DNA of 64,000 nucleotides from an uncultured delta proteobacterium (GCA_903911145.1 CAIWCD010000031.1:114495-178494), one strand, 5' to 3'. Counted from the first letter of the stretch, positions 52,039 to 63,038 are shown. Numbers and translations are program-made. The notes: generated from the letters alone by a model not told the origin.

Positions 52039-52839
52039 CTATTGCATCGGCTCTGCGCGCATCCGGGCGAGCTGTTCAGCGATGATCATGCGCACAGCCT
52101 CTGCTGCCGCTTCGTCGGTCGGATACGGCGAGACGTCGTGTGGCGCGAGCACGCAGACGCGGGCGTGCGTCGAGCGTTGAATGACAAATCCATGCTTGGG
52201 CAGACTATCGGCAGTTCCATTCAGGACGACGGGAAGGATCGGCACACCCGCTTCGCGGGCGATGCGAAACGCGCCCACCTTGAATGGCTTCACCGTGCAA
52301 TCCTCCGAGCGCGTCCCCTCGGGAAACAGCGCCACCGAGACGCCGCGCGACAGCCAATCCTTGCAGGCCGCGCTCATCTTCTCGATGCTTGATTGATTGC
52401 CGCGGGTAATCGGGACATATCGATTCAGGCGCATATTCCAGCCGAGAAACGGCACGCGGAAGACCGACGCCTTCGATACCCACTTATAAGGAAGATAGGT
52501 CGCGAATAAGGCGAGGATATCGCCGAGCGACTGGTGATTGGAGACGATCACATAGGCGCGATTTCGCTCGGGCGCGCGCGATCCGGGAGCCATCCGGAAG
52601 CTCCAGAGCGGGTTGATATAGAAATAGGAGGCGGCCCAGAAGCAGGAATAGAGATGGAGCAGGCGGCCATGGCGATCGAACGGCAGCGTGACGAGCCAGA
52701 TGACGAGCGCGCCGAGGAAAAAGAATACGCAGGTGGTCGCGAAGTAGATCCAGAAGAGCAGAGAGAGCAGGGCGCGCGCAGCGAAGGCCACGCCTCGGCC
52801 GCGATGAGGCTCTTCTGGCTGCGTTGGCTCGACCGGCAT
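52039..52839 (-). CDS. 1-acylglycerol-3-phosphate acyltransferase (PlsC-like)
   Basis: PlsC/AGPAT acyltransferase of 266 aa in the inner membrane. Motif I NHQSLGD (H-x4-D), motif III FPEGTRS, and PVVLNGT, plus N-terminal hydrophobic segments (LLSLLFWIYFATTCVFFFL). It acylates lysophosphatidic acid or a related lipid. The ATG with AAGGG upstream was chosen; a GTG at 52869 adds ten residues and is possible. Convergent with the GGDEF gene (seven bases apart), divergent from the collagen-like gene. Confidence 0.85.
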   Translation of the reverse strand: MPVEPTQPEEPHRGRGVAFAARALLSLLFWIYFATTCVFFFLGALVIWLVTLPFDRHGRLLHLYSCFWAASYFYINPLWSFRMAPGSRAPERNRAYVIVSNHQSLGDILALFATYLPYKWVSKASVFRVPFLGWNMRLNRYVPITRGNQSSIEKMSAACKDWLSRGVSVALFPEGTRSEDCTVKPFKVGAFRIAREAGVPILPVVLNGTADSLPKHGFVIQRSTHARVCVLAPHDVSPYPTDEAAAEAVRMIIAEQLARMRAEPMQ

Positions 52840-52929
52840 GAACCCTTGTTGCACGAACGACTCGCGCACGTTGCCCGAACGCTTTGCTGTTCATTTGACA
52901 GACCCGTGGGACGGGGAGACGTTGGGCGA

Positions 52930-55104
52930 ATGAATGCTCGACTCGCGACGGCGCTTCTCGCTGGTGCGCTGCTGGTGGGCTGCAACGGTGCAACTGGCGG
53001 CGCTGGTCCGCGCGGGGTGGCTGGCGGCTCTGTCGTGGCCGCGGCGGAGCCACCAGGTGCGAACTGTGCGAACGGCGGCGTCAAGTTGATCTCGGATGCA
53101 GGCGTTGCCTACGCCTGCAATGGCGAGAGGGGCGCGGCTGGTGCGGTTGGCGCGACGGGTCTCGAAGGGCCTGCGGGTGTCGATGGCACGTCGGTGTCGG
53201 GCGCTGCCGAGCCGCCTGGGATCAACTGCGCCTACGGGGGTATCGCGTACACGAGCGCGAGCGGGACGGCATACGTCTGCGACGGCGCCCCGGGAGCGAC
53301 GGGCGCGACTGGCGGCATCGGCGCTGCGGGCGGCATCGGCCCGATCGGCGCGACGGGCGCGAGCGGTGTCTCGGTGACCACCGTGCCCGAAGACGCGGGC
53401 ACAAACTGTCCGCACGGCGGCGTCAAGCTGACGGGCGCGAGCGGTGTTTCGTATCTCTGCAACGGCGCTGCGGGCACTGCGGGCGCGACAGGCCTCATCG
53501 GCCCGCAAGGCGACGCGGGCGCGATCGGCGCGACGGGAGCGAATGGGATCTCACTGACGAGCGCATTCGAAGATGCAGGCACCATCTGCCCAGCGGGCGG
53601 CGTGCGCTACACGACGGCGAGCGGCACGAACTACGTCTGCAACGGCACGACCGGTTCGACGGGCGCGACTGGGGCGATCGGGAGCACCGGAAGCGCAGGC
53701 CTCGCGGGCGCGGATGGCACGTCGGTGAGCGGCGGGTCCGAGGGGCCGGGCCAGAACTGCCCCCACGGCGGCGCGTCGTACGCGACGGCGAGCGGAACGA
53801 CCTACGTGTGCAATGGCGCAGCGGGCGCGACGGGACAGGCTGGCGCGGTCGGGCAGGCGGGCGCGAACGGCACGTCGGTGAGCGGCGCATCGGAGGCGCC
53901 GGGCCCGCACTGCGCCTCTGGCGGTGCTGCCTATACGTCTGCGAGCGGCGTCGATTACGTCTGCAACGGCGCAGTGGGCGCGACGGGCGTGCAGGGTGCA
54001 TCGGGTGTGCAGGGGCCGACCGGCGCGACGGGCACCGACGGGATCTCGCTCTCGCTCTCTCCTGAATCGATCGGCGCGCACTGCGCGAACGGTGGCGTCA
54101 AGCTGCTCTCGACGTCGGGCCAGGCAAGCTACGTCTGCAGCGGCGCAGCGGGCGCGACGGGCGCTGTGGGAGCGATGGGCCCCGCGGGGATGAACCTCAA
54201 GCGCATCGCGATGCTGCGCTGGTACACCGCGAGCGCGACGAACGAGACGATTCCCATCGACGGCGGACCCTCGGCCGGCCTCGACGCGACCTCGTCTCCG
54301 CGTGCGCTGCTCTACGACGGCTCGAATCTCTGGGTTGCGCTCGCCGGCGCATCGAAGCTCGCCAAGCTCAACGCGGGCGACGGCTCGGTGATCGCGGTGA
54401 CGGCCGCGGGCGGCGTAGGTCCTGTCGCGCTCGCCTACGATGGGCTCTCGCTCTGGGTCGCCAACAACGACGGCGGCGTCGGCAACGGCTCCGTCACGCA
54501 CGTGCGTGCTGCCGACCAGGTCTCGCTCGGAACGACCGTGGTGGGCGTGAACCCGAGCGGCGTCGCATTCGACGGGGCGAATATCTGGGTGACGAACAAG
54601 GGGAGCAACTCGGTCACGGAGATCAGCGCGACCGACGGAGGCGTGCAGGCGAGCGTGCCCACCGGCGCAGGTCCGGTCGGCGTCGCGAGCGATGGAACGA
54701 ACATCTGGGTGGCCAACAGCGCAGACAACACGATCTCGAAGGTGCGCGGCAGCGACGGCGGCACGCTCGGTACGTTCAGCGTCGGCCGCGGTCCGCTCGC
54801 GGTCACGACCGACGGCTCGCACGTCTGGGTCGCCAACTCGAGCGACGGCACCGTCACGGAACTCAACGCAAGCGACGGCTCGCTCATCGGCACCTTCGCA
54901 GCGGGCAGCGATCCCGAGGCGATCGTGTTTGATGGCACCAACGTCTGGGTGACCAATCGCGCGGCCGGCACGGTGACGCAGCTCGGACCCGACGGCAGCG
55001 CGGTCGGCAGCTACGTCGTGGGCGCGTCGCCGAGCGGGCTCGTCTTCGACGGCGCGACCATCTGGGTCGCCAACGCCGGCAACGGCACGCTGTCCCGTCT
55101 GTAG
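52930..55104 (+). CDS. Collagen-like / seven-bladed propeller lipoprotein 1
   Basis: Exported lipoprotein of 724 aa with lipobox LLVGC. Residues of about 25-420 alternate seven copies of a Cys-pair unit (pattern E-P-P-G-x-N-C-x-x-G-G ... S-A-S-G-x-x-Y-V-C-N-G) with Gly-X-Y collagen-like stretches. The C-terminal 300 residues form a seven-bladed propeller (each blade has FDGTNIWVAN-like and NTISKVRGSDG-like strands). Unit counts are 7 and 7. It should be a long surface stalk with a head; binding partner unknown. An almost identical architecture follows five bases downstream. Confidence 0.85.
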   Translation: MNARLATALLAGALLVGCNGATGGAGPRGVAGGSVVAAAEPPGANCANGGVKLISDAGVAYACNGERGAAGAVGATGLEGPAGVDGTSVSGAAEPPGINCAYGGIAYTSASGTAYVCDGAPGATGATGGIGAAGGIGPIGATGASGVSVTTVPEDAGTNCPHGGVKLTGASGVSYLCNGAAGTAGATGLIGPQGDAGAIGATGANGISLTSAFEDAGTICPAGGVRYTTASGTNYVCNGTTGSTGATGAIGSTGSAGLAGADGTSVSGGSEGPGQNCPHGGASYATASGTTYVCNGAAGATGQAGAVGQAGANGTSVSGASEAPGPHCASGGAAYTSASGVDYVCNGAVGATGVQGASGVQGPTGATGTDGISLSLSPESIGAHCANGGVKLLSTSGQASYVCSGAAGATGAVGAMGPAGMNLKRIAMLRWYTASATNETIPIDGGPSAGLDATSSPRALLYDGSNLWVALAGASKLAKLNAGDGSVIAVTAAGGVGPVALAYDGLSLWVANNDGGVGNGSVTHVRAADQVSLGTTVVGVNPSGVAFDGANIWVTNKGSNSVTEISATDGGVQASVPTGAGPVGVASDGTNIWVANSADNTISKVRGSDGGTLGTFSVGRGPLAVTTDGSHVWVANSSDGTVTELNASDGSLIGTFAAGSDPEAIVFDGTNVWVTNRAAGTVTQLGPDGSAVGSYVVGASPSGLVFDGATIWVANAGNGTLSRL

Positions 55105-55109
55105 GCGCA

Positions 55110-57275
55110 ATGGCGATGCGGCGCTCACTCTTCACATTCGTTGTTGCTCTGCTCGCCGCGTGCGGTGGGCCATCTGGAGCGATCGGGCCGCAGGGCGCGC
55201 CGGGTGGATCGGCCGCGGTTGCGATCGAGCCGGTCGGTGCCAACTGCGCGCTCGGTGGCGCGAAGCTCACCTCCGCGAGCGGCGTCGCGTACGTCTGCAA
55301 CCAGCCCGCTGGAGATGCAGGCGCGGTGGGCGAGCCCGGTGCACCTGGCGCCACTGGACCATCGGGACTCTCCGTCTCGATGGAGCCGGAGCCGCCGGGT
55401 GCGATCTGTCCGAGCGGCGGCGTGAAGTTCTCGTCCGCGCTGGGCGCTGCATATTCGTGTAGCGGAATATCGGGAGCGCGCGGGTCTGTGGGCGCAACGG
55501 GTCAGACCGGAGCGATCGGTGCAGGGGGCGCGACGGGTGCGACGGGCGCTGACGGCACCGTGCCGACTGCGGTGGCCGAAGACGCGGGAGTTCACTGTCC
55601 AGCCGGAGGGGTCCGAGTCGTCTCGCCGAACGGGGATTCATTCATCTGCACAGGAACCGCAGGTGCGCTTGGCGCGCGCGGCGCTGCGGGCCCGCAAGGT
55701 TCAGGGGGCGTGACCGGCGCGATGGGTCTCTCTGTGTCGAGCGCGCTCGAGGACGCGGGCGTCAACTGCCCGCCAGGCGGCGTGCGCTTCATTTCGGCAT
55801 CGGGAGTCGTATTTTCCTGCAACGGCGCGCCGGGAGCTGCAGGCCCGCTCGGTCCATCGGGCACTGCCGGCCTCGCCGGAACGCGCGGCCGCGATGGAAC
55901 TTCAGCGGTGAGTGCTCCGGAAGATGCGGGCGTCAACTGCCCCGCGGGCGGCGTGAAGGTCACGTCGGCGAGCGGCGTCGCGTACATCTGCAACGGCTTC
56001 GATGGCACGCCTGGCGCGCGCGGGAGCACGGGCGACGCGGGCGCGGCCGGTGTCCCGGTGGCCAGCGCACTCGAGCTTGCAGGCACCAACTGCCCGGCCG
56101 GCGGCGTGAAGTTCACGGCGGCGAGCGGCGTCTCGTACGTCTGCGCGGGTGACGCAGGTCCGCGCGGCGCCCCCGGTCCCGTTGGAGCGACAGGCCTCGC
56201 GGGCGGGGCCGGCCTCAATGGAATCAACGGGACGTCGATCTCGAGCGTCGCCGGCGCCCAGTGCGCCAACGGCGGCGCGCGCTACTCCGATGCGCTCAAC
56301 GACGCTGGCGATGTCTGCTCGGGCGCTCCCGGTGCGCGCGGACCACAGGGCGCGCCTGGAAGCATGGGACCCAACCGCGAGCAGATCGGCACCCTCCGCA
56401 ACTACGCCGCGAGCGTCACGCAACAGACGATCCACCCCGCTGCGGCAAGCCAGCTCTGCTCGATGGTGTTCGACGGGACCAACCTCTGGATTTCCTATCT
56501 GACCGGCACGAAGTTGATGAAGGTCCGCCCTGGTGATGGCGCGACGCTGGCGCTCTATCCGCAGTCGGTGACGGGGACCCCGATGGGGCTCACGTTTGAT
56601 GGCCACAATCTCTGGGTCGCCAATTACCGAAGCGGTGTCACCGCGGTGCGGGCGACCGATGGCACGCAGATCCGCACCGTGACCGTGCGCGCGATCGGGC
56701 TGATGGATGGCATCGCATTCGACGGCAACTCGGTCTGGGTGGCGGACAACGGAGGCAACACGGTTTCGAAGGTCAGCGTCGTCGATGGCGGCCTGATCAG
56801 CTCGGTGACCACCGGCGATGCACCCGTCGGCGTCATGTTTGATGGCACTTCGATCTGGGTGACCAACAACTACGCCGGCTCGGTGAGCAAGATTCGCCCG
56901 AGCGACTCCACCTTGCTCGGCACGTATCCCGCGGGCGTTTCTCCTCTGGGGATCGCGTTCGATGGCCAGAACATCTGGGTCGGCAACGGCACCACGAATC
57001 AGGGGACCATCACCAAACTCAGCCCCGTCGATGGCGGCATCCTCGCGACCTACAACGTCGGGCAGAACCCGAATGGCCCGGTCTTCGATGGTACGAACAT
57101 CTGGACGTCCAGCCCGATCCTCAACACGGTCACCAAGCTTCGCGCCTCGGATGGCGCGCTGCTCGGCACCTATCCAGCCATCGGCAATCTCAACGGCGGC
57201 GGCCCTGAGTGCATGGCGTTCGATGGCCAGTCGGTCTGGGTCGCGTTCGCCGACGGGTCGCTCTCCAAGTATTAG
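55110..57275 (+). CDS. Collagen-like / seven-bladed propeller lipoprotein 2
   Basis: Paralogue of the preceding gene, 721 aa, with lipobox LLAAC. Again seven Cys-pair units (the last, [19 protein letters not shown], is degenerate) separated by shorter Gly-X-Y runs, then a seven-bladed propeller (blades such as [30 protein letters not shown]). Separated from its twin by five bases, so both come from one mRNA and probably a tandem duplication. Protein sequence divergence is considerable in the collagen part and lower in the propeller, which suggests the head is under selection. Confidence 0.85.
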   Translation: MAMRRSLFTFVVALLAACGGPSGAIGPQGAPGGSAAVAIEPVGANCALGGAKLTSASGVAYVCNQPAGDAGAVGEPGAPGATGPSGLSVSMEPEPPGAICPSGGVKFSSALGAAYSCSGISGARGSVGATGQTGAIGAGGATGATGADGTVPTAVAEDAGVHCPAGGVRVVSPNGDSFICTGTAGALGARGAAGPQGSGGVTGAMGLSVSSALEDAGVNCPPGGVRFISASGVVFSCNGAPGAAGPLGPSGTAGLAGTRGRDGTSAVSAPEDAGVNCPAGGVKVTSASGVAYICNGFDGTPGARGSTGDAGAAGVPVASALELAGTNCPAGGVKFTAASGVSYVCAGDAGPRGAPGPVGATGLAGGAGLNGINGTSISSVAGAQCANGGARYSDALNDAGDVCSGAPGARGPQGAPGSMGPNREQIGTLRNYAASVTQQTIHPAAASQLCSMVFDGTNLWISYLTGTKLMKVRPGDGATLALYPQSVTGTPMGLTFDGHNLWVANYRSGVTAVRATDGTQIRTVTVRAIGLMDGIAFDGNSVWVADNGGNTVSKVSVVDGGLISSVTTGDAPVGVMFDGTSIWVTNNYAGSVSKIRPSDSTLLGTYPAGVSPLGIAFDGQNIWVGNGTTNQGTITKLSPVDGGILATYNVGQNPNGPVFDGTNIWTSSPILNTVTKLRASDGALLGTYPAIGNLNGGGPECMAFDGQSVWVAFADGSLSKY

Positions 57276-57395
57276 CGAGAGCAATCGTGCCCGGGACTGC
57301 CTGCGCCGAGTTGTCGCGCGCGGTAGGAGTGGCCCTCGCGCGGATACGGATCTACAAGGGCGCAGCTTTTCGATGCTCACAAGAGGAGCAGACCC

Positions 57396-58961
57396 ATTCG
57401 CGCCGGAATCCTGAAAGAGACAGCTGCAGGGGAGCGCCGTGTTGGTGCGACTCCCGACTCTGCGAAGAAGCTCATCGCGCAGGGGTTCGAGGTTCTCATC
57501 GAGCGCGGCGCGGGCGAGGCTGCGGGCTACGCGGACGACGCCTATGTCGCGTCGGGCGCGAAGATCGCAAGCTCTGCTGCCGAGCTGATCGCGGCGAGCG
57601 ATGTCGTGCTCAAGGTGCGGCCCCCCAGCGACGCGGAGGCGCAGACGCTGAAGGAAGGCTCGACGCTGATCTCGCTCTTGCAGCCCGAGCGCAATCCTTC
57701 GCTGCCAGCGATTCTCAATGCGCGCAAAGTCAGCACCGTGGCGCTCGAGCGCATTCCGCGCATCACGCGCGCGCAGTCGATGGACGTGCTCTCGTCGATG
57801 GCGAACCTCGCGGGTTATCGCGCGGTGGTCGAGGCGGCGGCGCACTACCAGGGATTCTTTGGTCCGCAGATCACTGCGGCCGGCGCGACTCCTCCGGCGC
57901 GCGTGCTCGTCATCGGCGCGGGCGTGGCGGGACTCGCGGCGATCGCGGCGGCGCGTGCGCTGGGCGCGGAAGTGCGCGCGTTCGATACGCGGGCTGCTGC
58001 GCGCGAGCAGGTCCAGTCGCTGGGCGCGAAGTTCCTCGAGGTCGAACTCAAGGAGTCGGGCGAGGGCACGGGCGGCTACGCCAAGACGATGAGCAAGGAG
58101 TTCATCGAGGCGGAGATGGCGCTCTTCAAGGCGCAGGCGGCCGAGGTGAACATCGTCATCACGACCGCGCTGGTGCCGGGCGCGCGCGCGCCGACGCTCC
58201 TGCCGAAAGATGTCGTCGCCGCGTTCCGTCCGGGCTCGGTGATCGTCGACATGGCCGCGGAGCAGGGCGGCAATTGCGAGCTCTGCAAGCCGAACGAAGT
58301 CGCGGTGTGGAACGGAATCCAGATCATCGGCTTCACCGATCTCACCTCGCGCATGGCGAACACGGCGAGCCGCTTCTTCGCGGCCAACATCGTCAACCTG
58401 CTCGCCGACATGGGCGGTGGCGCGGGCTTCAAGATCGATCTCAACAGCGACGTCGTGCGCCCCGCGCTCGTCACGCACGCGGGCGAGCTGATGCCGAAAG
58501 TCGCGCCGCCCGAGCCCGCGCCGCGCAAGGAGGTCACCAAGAAGCAGCCGCCTCCGGTCGATGCGAAACCGAAGCAGCTGCAGATCATGGACGCGACGCG
58601 CACGGGCTGGGGCCAGACGCTCGGCGGGCTGGTGGTGATCGGCGCGCTCTTCATGCTCGGCCGCTTCGCACCGCAGGAGTTTCTCAAGCACTTCACCGTC
58701 TTCATCCTCGCCTGCTTCGTCGGCTGGCAAGTGATCTGGAGCGTCTCGCCCGCGCTGCACACGCCTCTGATGAGCGTGACGAATGCGATCAGCGGAATCA
58801 TCATCATCGGCGGCATCGCGCAGGTCGGACCCAATCTCGACCTGACGTCGATCCTCGGCGCCGCAGCCGTGCTGGTCGCCGCCATCAACATCTCGGGCGG
58901 ATTCCTCGTCACGCAGAGAATGCTCAAGATGTTCCACCGCGGCTCCGGAGGCTCGCGATGA
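57396..58961 (+). CDS. pntA: NAD(P) transhydrogenase alpha subunit, ATT start
   Basis: Membrane proton-translocating transhydrogenase alpha chain, about 521 aa against 510 in Escherichia coli. The N-terminal domain begins [20 protein letters not shown], matching the family start MRIGIPRE. The only codon in the right place is ATT at 57396, with AGGAG seven bases before; the ATG at 57373 is in another frame and the first in-frame ATG is 70 codons inside domain I. NAD site [36 protein letters not shown], then membrane helices near the C-terminus ([17 protein letters not shown]). PntA is unsplit here. It overlaps pntB by four bases (ATGA). Confidence 0.9.
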   Translation: MRAGILKETAAGERRVGATPDSAKKLIAQGFEVLIERGAGEAAGYADDAYVASGAKIASSAAELIAASDVVLKVRPPSDAEAQTLKEGSTLISLLQPERNPSLPAILNARKVSTVALERIPRITRAQSMDVLSSMANLAGYRAVVEAAAHYQGFFGPQITAAGATPPARVLVIGAGVAGLAAIAAARALGAEVRAFDTRAAAREQVQSLGAKFLEVELKESGEGTGGYAKTMSKEFIEAEMALFKAQAAEVNIVITTALVPGARAPTLLPKDVVAAFRPGSVIVDMAAEQGGNCELCKPNEVAVWNGIQIIGFTDLTSRMANTASRFFAANIVNLLADMGGGAGFKIDLNSDVVRPALVTHAGELMPKVAPPEPAPRKEVTKKQPPPVDAKPKQLQIMDATRTGWGQTLGGLVVIGALFMLGRFAPQEFLKHFTVFILACFVGWQVIWSVSPALHTPLMSVTNAISGIIIIGGIAQVGPNLDLTSILGAAAVLVAAINISGGFLVTQRMLKMFHRGSGGSR

Positions 58962-60415
58962 ACGGCGTCTCGATCATCCTCTATCTGGTCGCGGGTGTGC
59001 TCTTCATCCGCAGCCTCTCCGGCCTCTCGAAGCAGGAGAGCGCGCGCCAGGGAAATCTCTTCGGCATCGTCGGCATGACGCTGGCGATCAGCGTCGCGGC
59101 CTGGAACTGGATCGACAACAGCGGCGCGACGCAGAGCGTGGGCCTCGCGGTTCTCCTCGGTGCGATCGTCGTCGGCGGCGCGATCGGCGCTGTTCTCGCC
59201 AAGCGCGTCGAGATGACGGGGATGCCCGAGCTCGTCGCGGTGCTGCACAGTTTCGTCGGACTCGCGGCGGTGCTCGTCGGCATCTCGTCGTACCTCACGC
59301 CTGTCGCCAATCGCGGCGCGGCGCTCGCGGCGTTGGCTGGCGTGGACGAAACGGCTCGCCACGCAGAGCTGATCGTCCATCGCGCGGAGATCTGGATCGG
59401 CGTCGCGGTCGGCGCACTCACGTTCACCGGCTCGATCGTCGCGTGGGCCAAGCTGCGCGGCACCTTGAGCGGGCGTCCACTTCTGCTGCCGGGACGCCAT
59501 CTGCTCAACGCGGTGCTCTTCATCTCCATCGTCGCGCTCGGCGAACCGTTCGGTCGCGCGACCGGCGCTGACGGCTTGATGTGGCTGCTCCCGATGACCG
59601 CGATCGCGGGCGTGATGGGCGCGCATCTGGTGCTGGCAATCGGCGGCGCGGACATGCCGGTCGTCGTCTCACTGCTCAACAGCTACTCGGGCTGGGCCGC
59701 TGCGGCCGCGGGGTTCGTGCTCTCGAACGATCTGCTCATCGTCACCGGCGCTCTCGTCGGCGCGAGCGGCGCGATCCTCTCAATCATCATGTGCCGCGCG
59801 ATGAATCGCTCGATCCTCAATGTCGTCTTCGGCGGATTCGGAACGGCCGACGCGAAGCCTCCCGAGCCGGGCGCAGCTCCCGCGGGCAAGGTGCAGGACA
59901 TGACCGTCGCGCAGGTCGCGACGAGCCTCCTGCAGTCCAAGAAGGTCATCATCGTCCCGGGCTACGGCATGGCGGTCGCGCGCGGACAGGGCGCGGTCGC
60001 GGAGCTCACGCGCACCCTTCAAGAAAAGGGCGTGAACGTGCAGTTCGCGATCCATCCCGTCGCGGGCCGCCTGCCCGGGCACATGAACGTGCTGCTCGCC
60101 GAGGCGGGCGTGCCGTACGACATCGTGCAGGAGATGGAGCACATCAACAGCGATTTCATCCACACCGACGTCGTGCTGGTGATCGGCGCGAATGACATCG
60201 TCAATCCGGGCGCGCTCGATGATGCGTCGAGCCCAATCTATGGAATGCCGGTGCTCGAGGTCTGGAAGTCGAAGCTGGTCGTGGTGTTCAAGCGCGGCAT
60301 GGCTTCGGGATATGCCGGCGTCGAGAATCCGCTCTTCTATCTCGACAACACACGGATGCTCTTCGGCGACGCGCGCAAGTCGATCGAGGCGCTCGTCAGC
60401 GCAGTGCGCGAGTAG
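58958..60415 (+). CDS. pntB: NAD(P) transhydrogenase beta subunit
   Basis: Beta chain of the proton-translocating transhydrogenase, 485 aa. N-terminal half: about nine membrane helices ([32 protein letters not shown] segments). C-terminal NADP-binding domain [63 protein letters not shown] and [19 protein letters not shown] overlaps the pntA stop, so the subunits are made in step. Function: NADPH supply from NADH using proton motive force, which links to the reductive and biosynthetic genes nearby. Confidence 0.95.
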   Translation: MNGVSIILYLVAGVLFIRSLSGLSKQESARQGNLFGIVGMTLAISVAAWNWIDNSGATQSVGLAVLLGAIVVGGAIGAVLAKRVEMTGMPELVAVLHSFVGLAAVLVGISSYLTPVANRGAALAALAGVDETARHAELIVHRAEIWIGVAVGALTFTGSIVAWAKLRGTLSGRPLLLPGRHLLNAVLFISIVALGEPFGRATGADGLMWLLPMTAIAGVMGAHLVLAIGGADMPVVVSLLNSYSGWAAAAAGFVLSNDLLIVTGALVGASGAILSIIMCRAMNRSILNVVFGGFGTADAKPPEPGAAPAGKVQDMTVAQVATSLLQSKKVIIVPGYGMAVARGQGAVAELTRTLQEKGVNVQFAIHPVAGRLPGHMNVLLAEAGVPYDIVQEMEHINSDFIHTDVVLVIGANDIVNPGALDDASSPIYGMPVLEVWKSKLVVVFKRGMASGYAGVENPLFYLDNTRMLFGDARKSIEALVSAVRE

Positions 60416-60427
60416 CCGCAAAAGCGC

Positions 60428-61447
60428 ATGGCGGACGATCCGGTCGTCATCGTCGGCGCGGGGCTCGCAGGGCTGTCCTGCGCGCGCCTGCTCGCAGACG
60501 CGGGAGTCGCAGTGCGCGTCGTCGAGCGTGCACGCGGCGTGGGCGGCCGCTGCGCCACGCGCCGCATCGAGGGCCAGCCGGTCGATCTCGGACCGGCCTT
60601 TCTTCACGGCAGCGATGCGCGATTCCTCGCGGCCGCGCGCGCAGTCGAGGACCGCACGCCGACCCGCTGGCCTCTGCGGGTTCGCGGGCAGGGCGCTGCG
60701 TGTCATCCGAGCAGCTTCCTGCCGGGCGAGTCGCAGTTCGTCTATTCCGCCGGGCTCAATGCGCTGCCCAAGCAGCTCGCGCGAGGGCTCGACGTGCAGC
60801 TCGCCAGCGATGTCGTAGGATTGGATATTTGCGCAGGCGAATATGGGCTGGCCTTCGCGGATGGCTCGCGCCAGACCGTGCGGCGCCTCGTCCTCGCGAT
60901 GGCGCTCGAGCAGAGCGCGCGTCTCCTGCAGCCGCTCGCGCAGGAGGAGAAGGCGCTGCGTGGAACGCTCGCGCTGCTTGAGACGATGGGCAGCGCGCCC
61001 TGCATCGCGCTGCTCGCGGGCTATGCGAAGGGCGCACGCGAGTTGCCGTGGGACCTCTGGTATCCAGAGGATTCGAAGATCCTCCAGCTGCTCTCACTCG
61101 ATTCGCAGAAGCGCGCATCTCCCGAGTTCGATGTGCTCGTGCTGCAGGCGCGCCCGCGTTGGTCGCGGGAGAACCTCACGCAGAGCGAAGAATCGTGGCG
61201 GCGGGCGCTGCTCGAAGAAGCGGCGCGGCTCGTCGGTCCGTGGGCGAGGGAGCCCGCGTGGTCGCAGACGCACCGCTGGAGTTTCGCGCGCACCGTCTCG
61301 GGAACCGAGCTGTCGGGGCCGATCCTGCATCGATTCGGCGAGAAGTTCATCGGACTCGCCGGAGACGTTTTTTCCCCCGGCGGCGGCGCCCAGGGCGCAT
61401 TCCTCTCCGGCGCGAAATTGGCTGAGCGCATTCTCCAATCTGGATGA
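60428..61447 (+). CDS. FAD-dependent oxidoreductase, amine-oxidase/renalase-like
   Basis: Flavoprotein of 339 aa. FAD motif VVIVGAGLAGLSCARLLADAG, then VVERARGVGGRCATRR and the C-terminal FAD contact FIGLAGDVFSPGGGAQGAFLSGAKLA, the arrangement of small renalase-like amine oxidases in bacteria. Active-site residues cannot be assigned and the substrate is unknown. Twelve bases after pntB, with RibA gene following, so an NAD(P)H/flavin theme is shared. Confidence 0.85.
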   Translation: MADDPVVIVGAGLAGLSCARLLADAGVAVRVVERARGVGGRCATRRIEGQPVDLGPAFLHGSDARFLAAARAVEDRTPTRWPLRVRGQGAACHPSSFLPGESQFVYSAGLNALPKQLARGLDVQLASDVVGLDICAGEYGLAFADGSRQTVRRLVLAMALEQSARLLQPLAQEEKALRGTLALLETMGSAPCIALLAGYAKGARELPWDLWYPEDSKILQLLSLDSQKRASPEFDVLVLQARPRWSRENLTQSEESWRRALLEEAARLVGPWAREPAWSQTHRWSFARTVSGTELSGPILHRFGEKFIGLAGDVFSPGGGAQGAFLSGAKLAERILQSG

Positions 61448-61469
61448 CAGCAGCAGTGCAGAGGTGATT

Positions 61470-62276
61470 GTGACGGAGCGCGACGAGCAGGTGAGGGCCG
61501 ACGTAAACGCAGAGCGCAGCGGCCCCGAGGCGGGCGAACTCGGTCTCGACGATCTGGTCGCGCACAATCGTGAGCACGAGTGCGACGGCTTCGGGCGCAG
61601 CAAAGTCTGTGTGCGCATCATCGGCGTGGCCCGGCTTCCCACGCGCTTCGGCCTCTTCCGCATCGTCGGCTTCTGGAACAACCGCGACGGCAAGGAGCAT
61701 GTCGCGATGATCCACGGCGACGTGCGCGGCAAGGAGCACGTCCCCACGCGCGTCCACTCGGAGTGTCTGACGGGCGATGTGATGGGCTCCTATCGCTGCG
61801 ACTGCCGCGACCAGCTCGAGCAGGGATTACAGAAGCTCAGCAGTCTCGAGTGCGGAATGCTTCTCTATCTGCGCCAGGAGGGCCGCGGCATCGGGCTGCT
61901 CAATAAGATCCGCGCTTATGCCTTGCAGGATCGCGGGCTCGACACGGTCGAGGCGAATCTCGCGCTGGGCTTTCGCGACGACGAGCGCGACTATTCGATC
62001 GCGGCGCATATGATCGCGAGCCTCGAGGTGAAATCGATCGATTTAATGACGAACAACCCCGATAAGGTGAACCAGCTCAAGGCGCACGGAATCAACGTCG
62101 CGGGGCGCATTCCGCATCAGATACCGGCCAATCCGCATAACCAGGCTTATCTCGAGACCAAGGCGAATCGGTCCGGGCACTTAATGAATTTCCCGCCGCA
62201 GACGCGCCTGCCTGACCAGGGTGACGAGCCGCTGGCCGAATCCGCCGGAGACGCCGCAGGGCCGCGCCCAGCCTGA
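61470..62276 (+). CDS. ribA: GTP cyclohydrolase II
   Basis: First enzyme of riboflavin synthesis, opening GTP to a diaminopyrimidinone; 268 aa, about 70 longer than a lone RibA at both ends. Zinc and active-site landmarks: HVPTRVHSECLTGDVMGSYRCDCRDQL with three Cys, LYLRQEGRGIGLLNKI, DRDYSIAAHMIASL-like region and NNPDKVNQL. Start: GTG with GAGG five bases upstream; an in-frame GTG six bases earlier is equally possible. The N-terminal extension (about 50 aa) and C-terminal acidic tail have no known domain, and no RibB is fused. It follows the oxidoreductase stop by 22 bases. Confidence 0.92.
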   Translation: MTERDEQVRADVNAERSGPEAGELGLDDLVAHNREHECDGFGRSKVCVRIIGVARLPTRFGLFRIVGFWNNRDGKEHVAMIHGDVRGKEHVPTRVHSECLTGDVMGSYRCDCRDQLEQGLQKLSSLECGMLLYLRQEGRGIGLLNKIRAYALQDRGLDTVEANLALGFRDDERDYSIAAHMIASLEVKSIDLMTNNPDKVNQLKAHGINVAGRIPHQIPANPHNQAYLETKANRSGHLMNFPPQTRLPDQGDEPLAESAGDAAGPRPA

Positions 62277-62327
62277 ATCATCGCTCTCTGGTTAAATCAT
62301 TCAATGACTCTACATGGAGCCGATTGC

Positions 62328-63038
62328 ATGTCCCTGCTCGTCAGATCCATCTGCGCTGCGGCCGTAGCTGCCTCACTGACCGGCTGCGCATCAAGCGCAT
62401 CGAGTCCCGACGGCGGCGTGGGCACGGAGATTCGCGGCGACCGCTATTGCGAGATCCTCCTCGCATCGCTCACGGCGACTGACGTGCATGTCGATGTCTA
62501 TACAACCTTCGGATTGAATGATTGCCCCGAGGCGCAGTGGGGCGCGGTCGACGCAGGGCGTGTCGCGGCACAGCAGGGCGTGACGCGGGCGATTCTGAAT
62601 GGGCCGCGCTATTGGACGCTGGATGAATTTGTCAGCGCTTCGCTGGTGAATCCGACGCCGATGTCACTCGGCGGAATTGAGATGCATCAAGCGGCGGCGA
62701 TTGATCTAGCTCTCTCGGCGATTTCCTCGCTCGGCACGCAGCCATATACGCCCAATTCGATTCAACGCACCACGACCGTGCAGTTCAACCGGGGCGCGCG
62801 CGTCTATGAGCTCGTCGACCCCGCCGGGAAGGTCTACGATATGCAGTCCTACAGCACTCAGAAGACGCCGCAGATGGAAGCAGACCTGATTTCTCTCGAG
62901 TCGCGACTGTCACTTCCGACGGGATGGAACTATCGAACGCGCATTCTCGCGAGTTCGCTGCAAATCACGGCAATCGGCGGCGTTGCCACGGTCATCCAGG
63001 ATGATTTCGAAAACACCTATCAACTCTCCCAGCAATGA
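62328..63038 (+). CDS. Lipoprotein of unknown function
   Basis: Lipoprotein of 236 aa with lipobox LTGC. The mature part has PYTPNSIQRTTTVQFNRGARVYELVDPAGKVYDMQSY, a pattern I do not recognise as a named domain. GGAG eight bases before the chosen ATG; an in-frame ATG 24 bases upstream was less well placed. Overlaps the start of the MATE exporter gene by four bases (ATGA), so both are co-translated and it may assist export. Confidence 0.75.
   Translation: MSLLVRSICAAAVAASLTGCASSASSPDGGVGTEIRGDRYCEILLASLTATDVHVDVYTTFGLNDCPEAQWGAVDAGRVAAQQGVTRAILNGPRYWTLDEFVSASLVNPTPMSLGGIEMHQAAAIDLALSAISSLGTQPYTPNSIQRTTTVQFNRGARVYELVDPAGKVYDMQSYSTQKTPQMEADLISLESRLSLPTGWNYRTRILASSLQITAIGGVATVIQDDFENTYQLSQQ

Noticed and set aside
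52930..57275. Regular short repeats resembling a CRISPR or satellite
   Set aside because: The periodicity is coding: Gly-X-Y and Cys-pair protein repeats in one continuous frame.
55902..58937. A 1011-codon minus-strand open frame
   Set aside because: It runs opposite the collagen-like protein and pntA, both of which are strongly supported.
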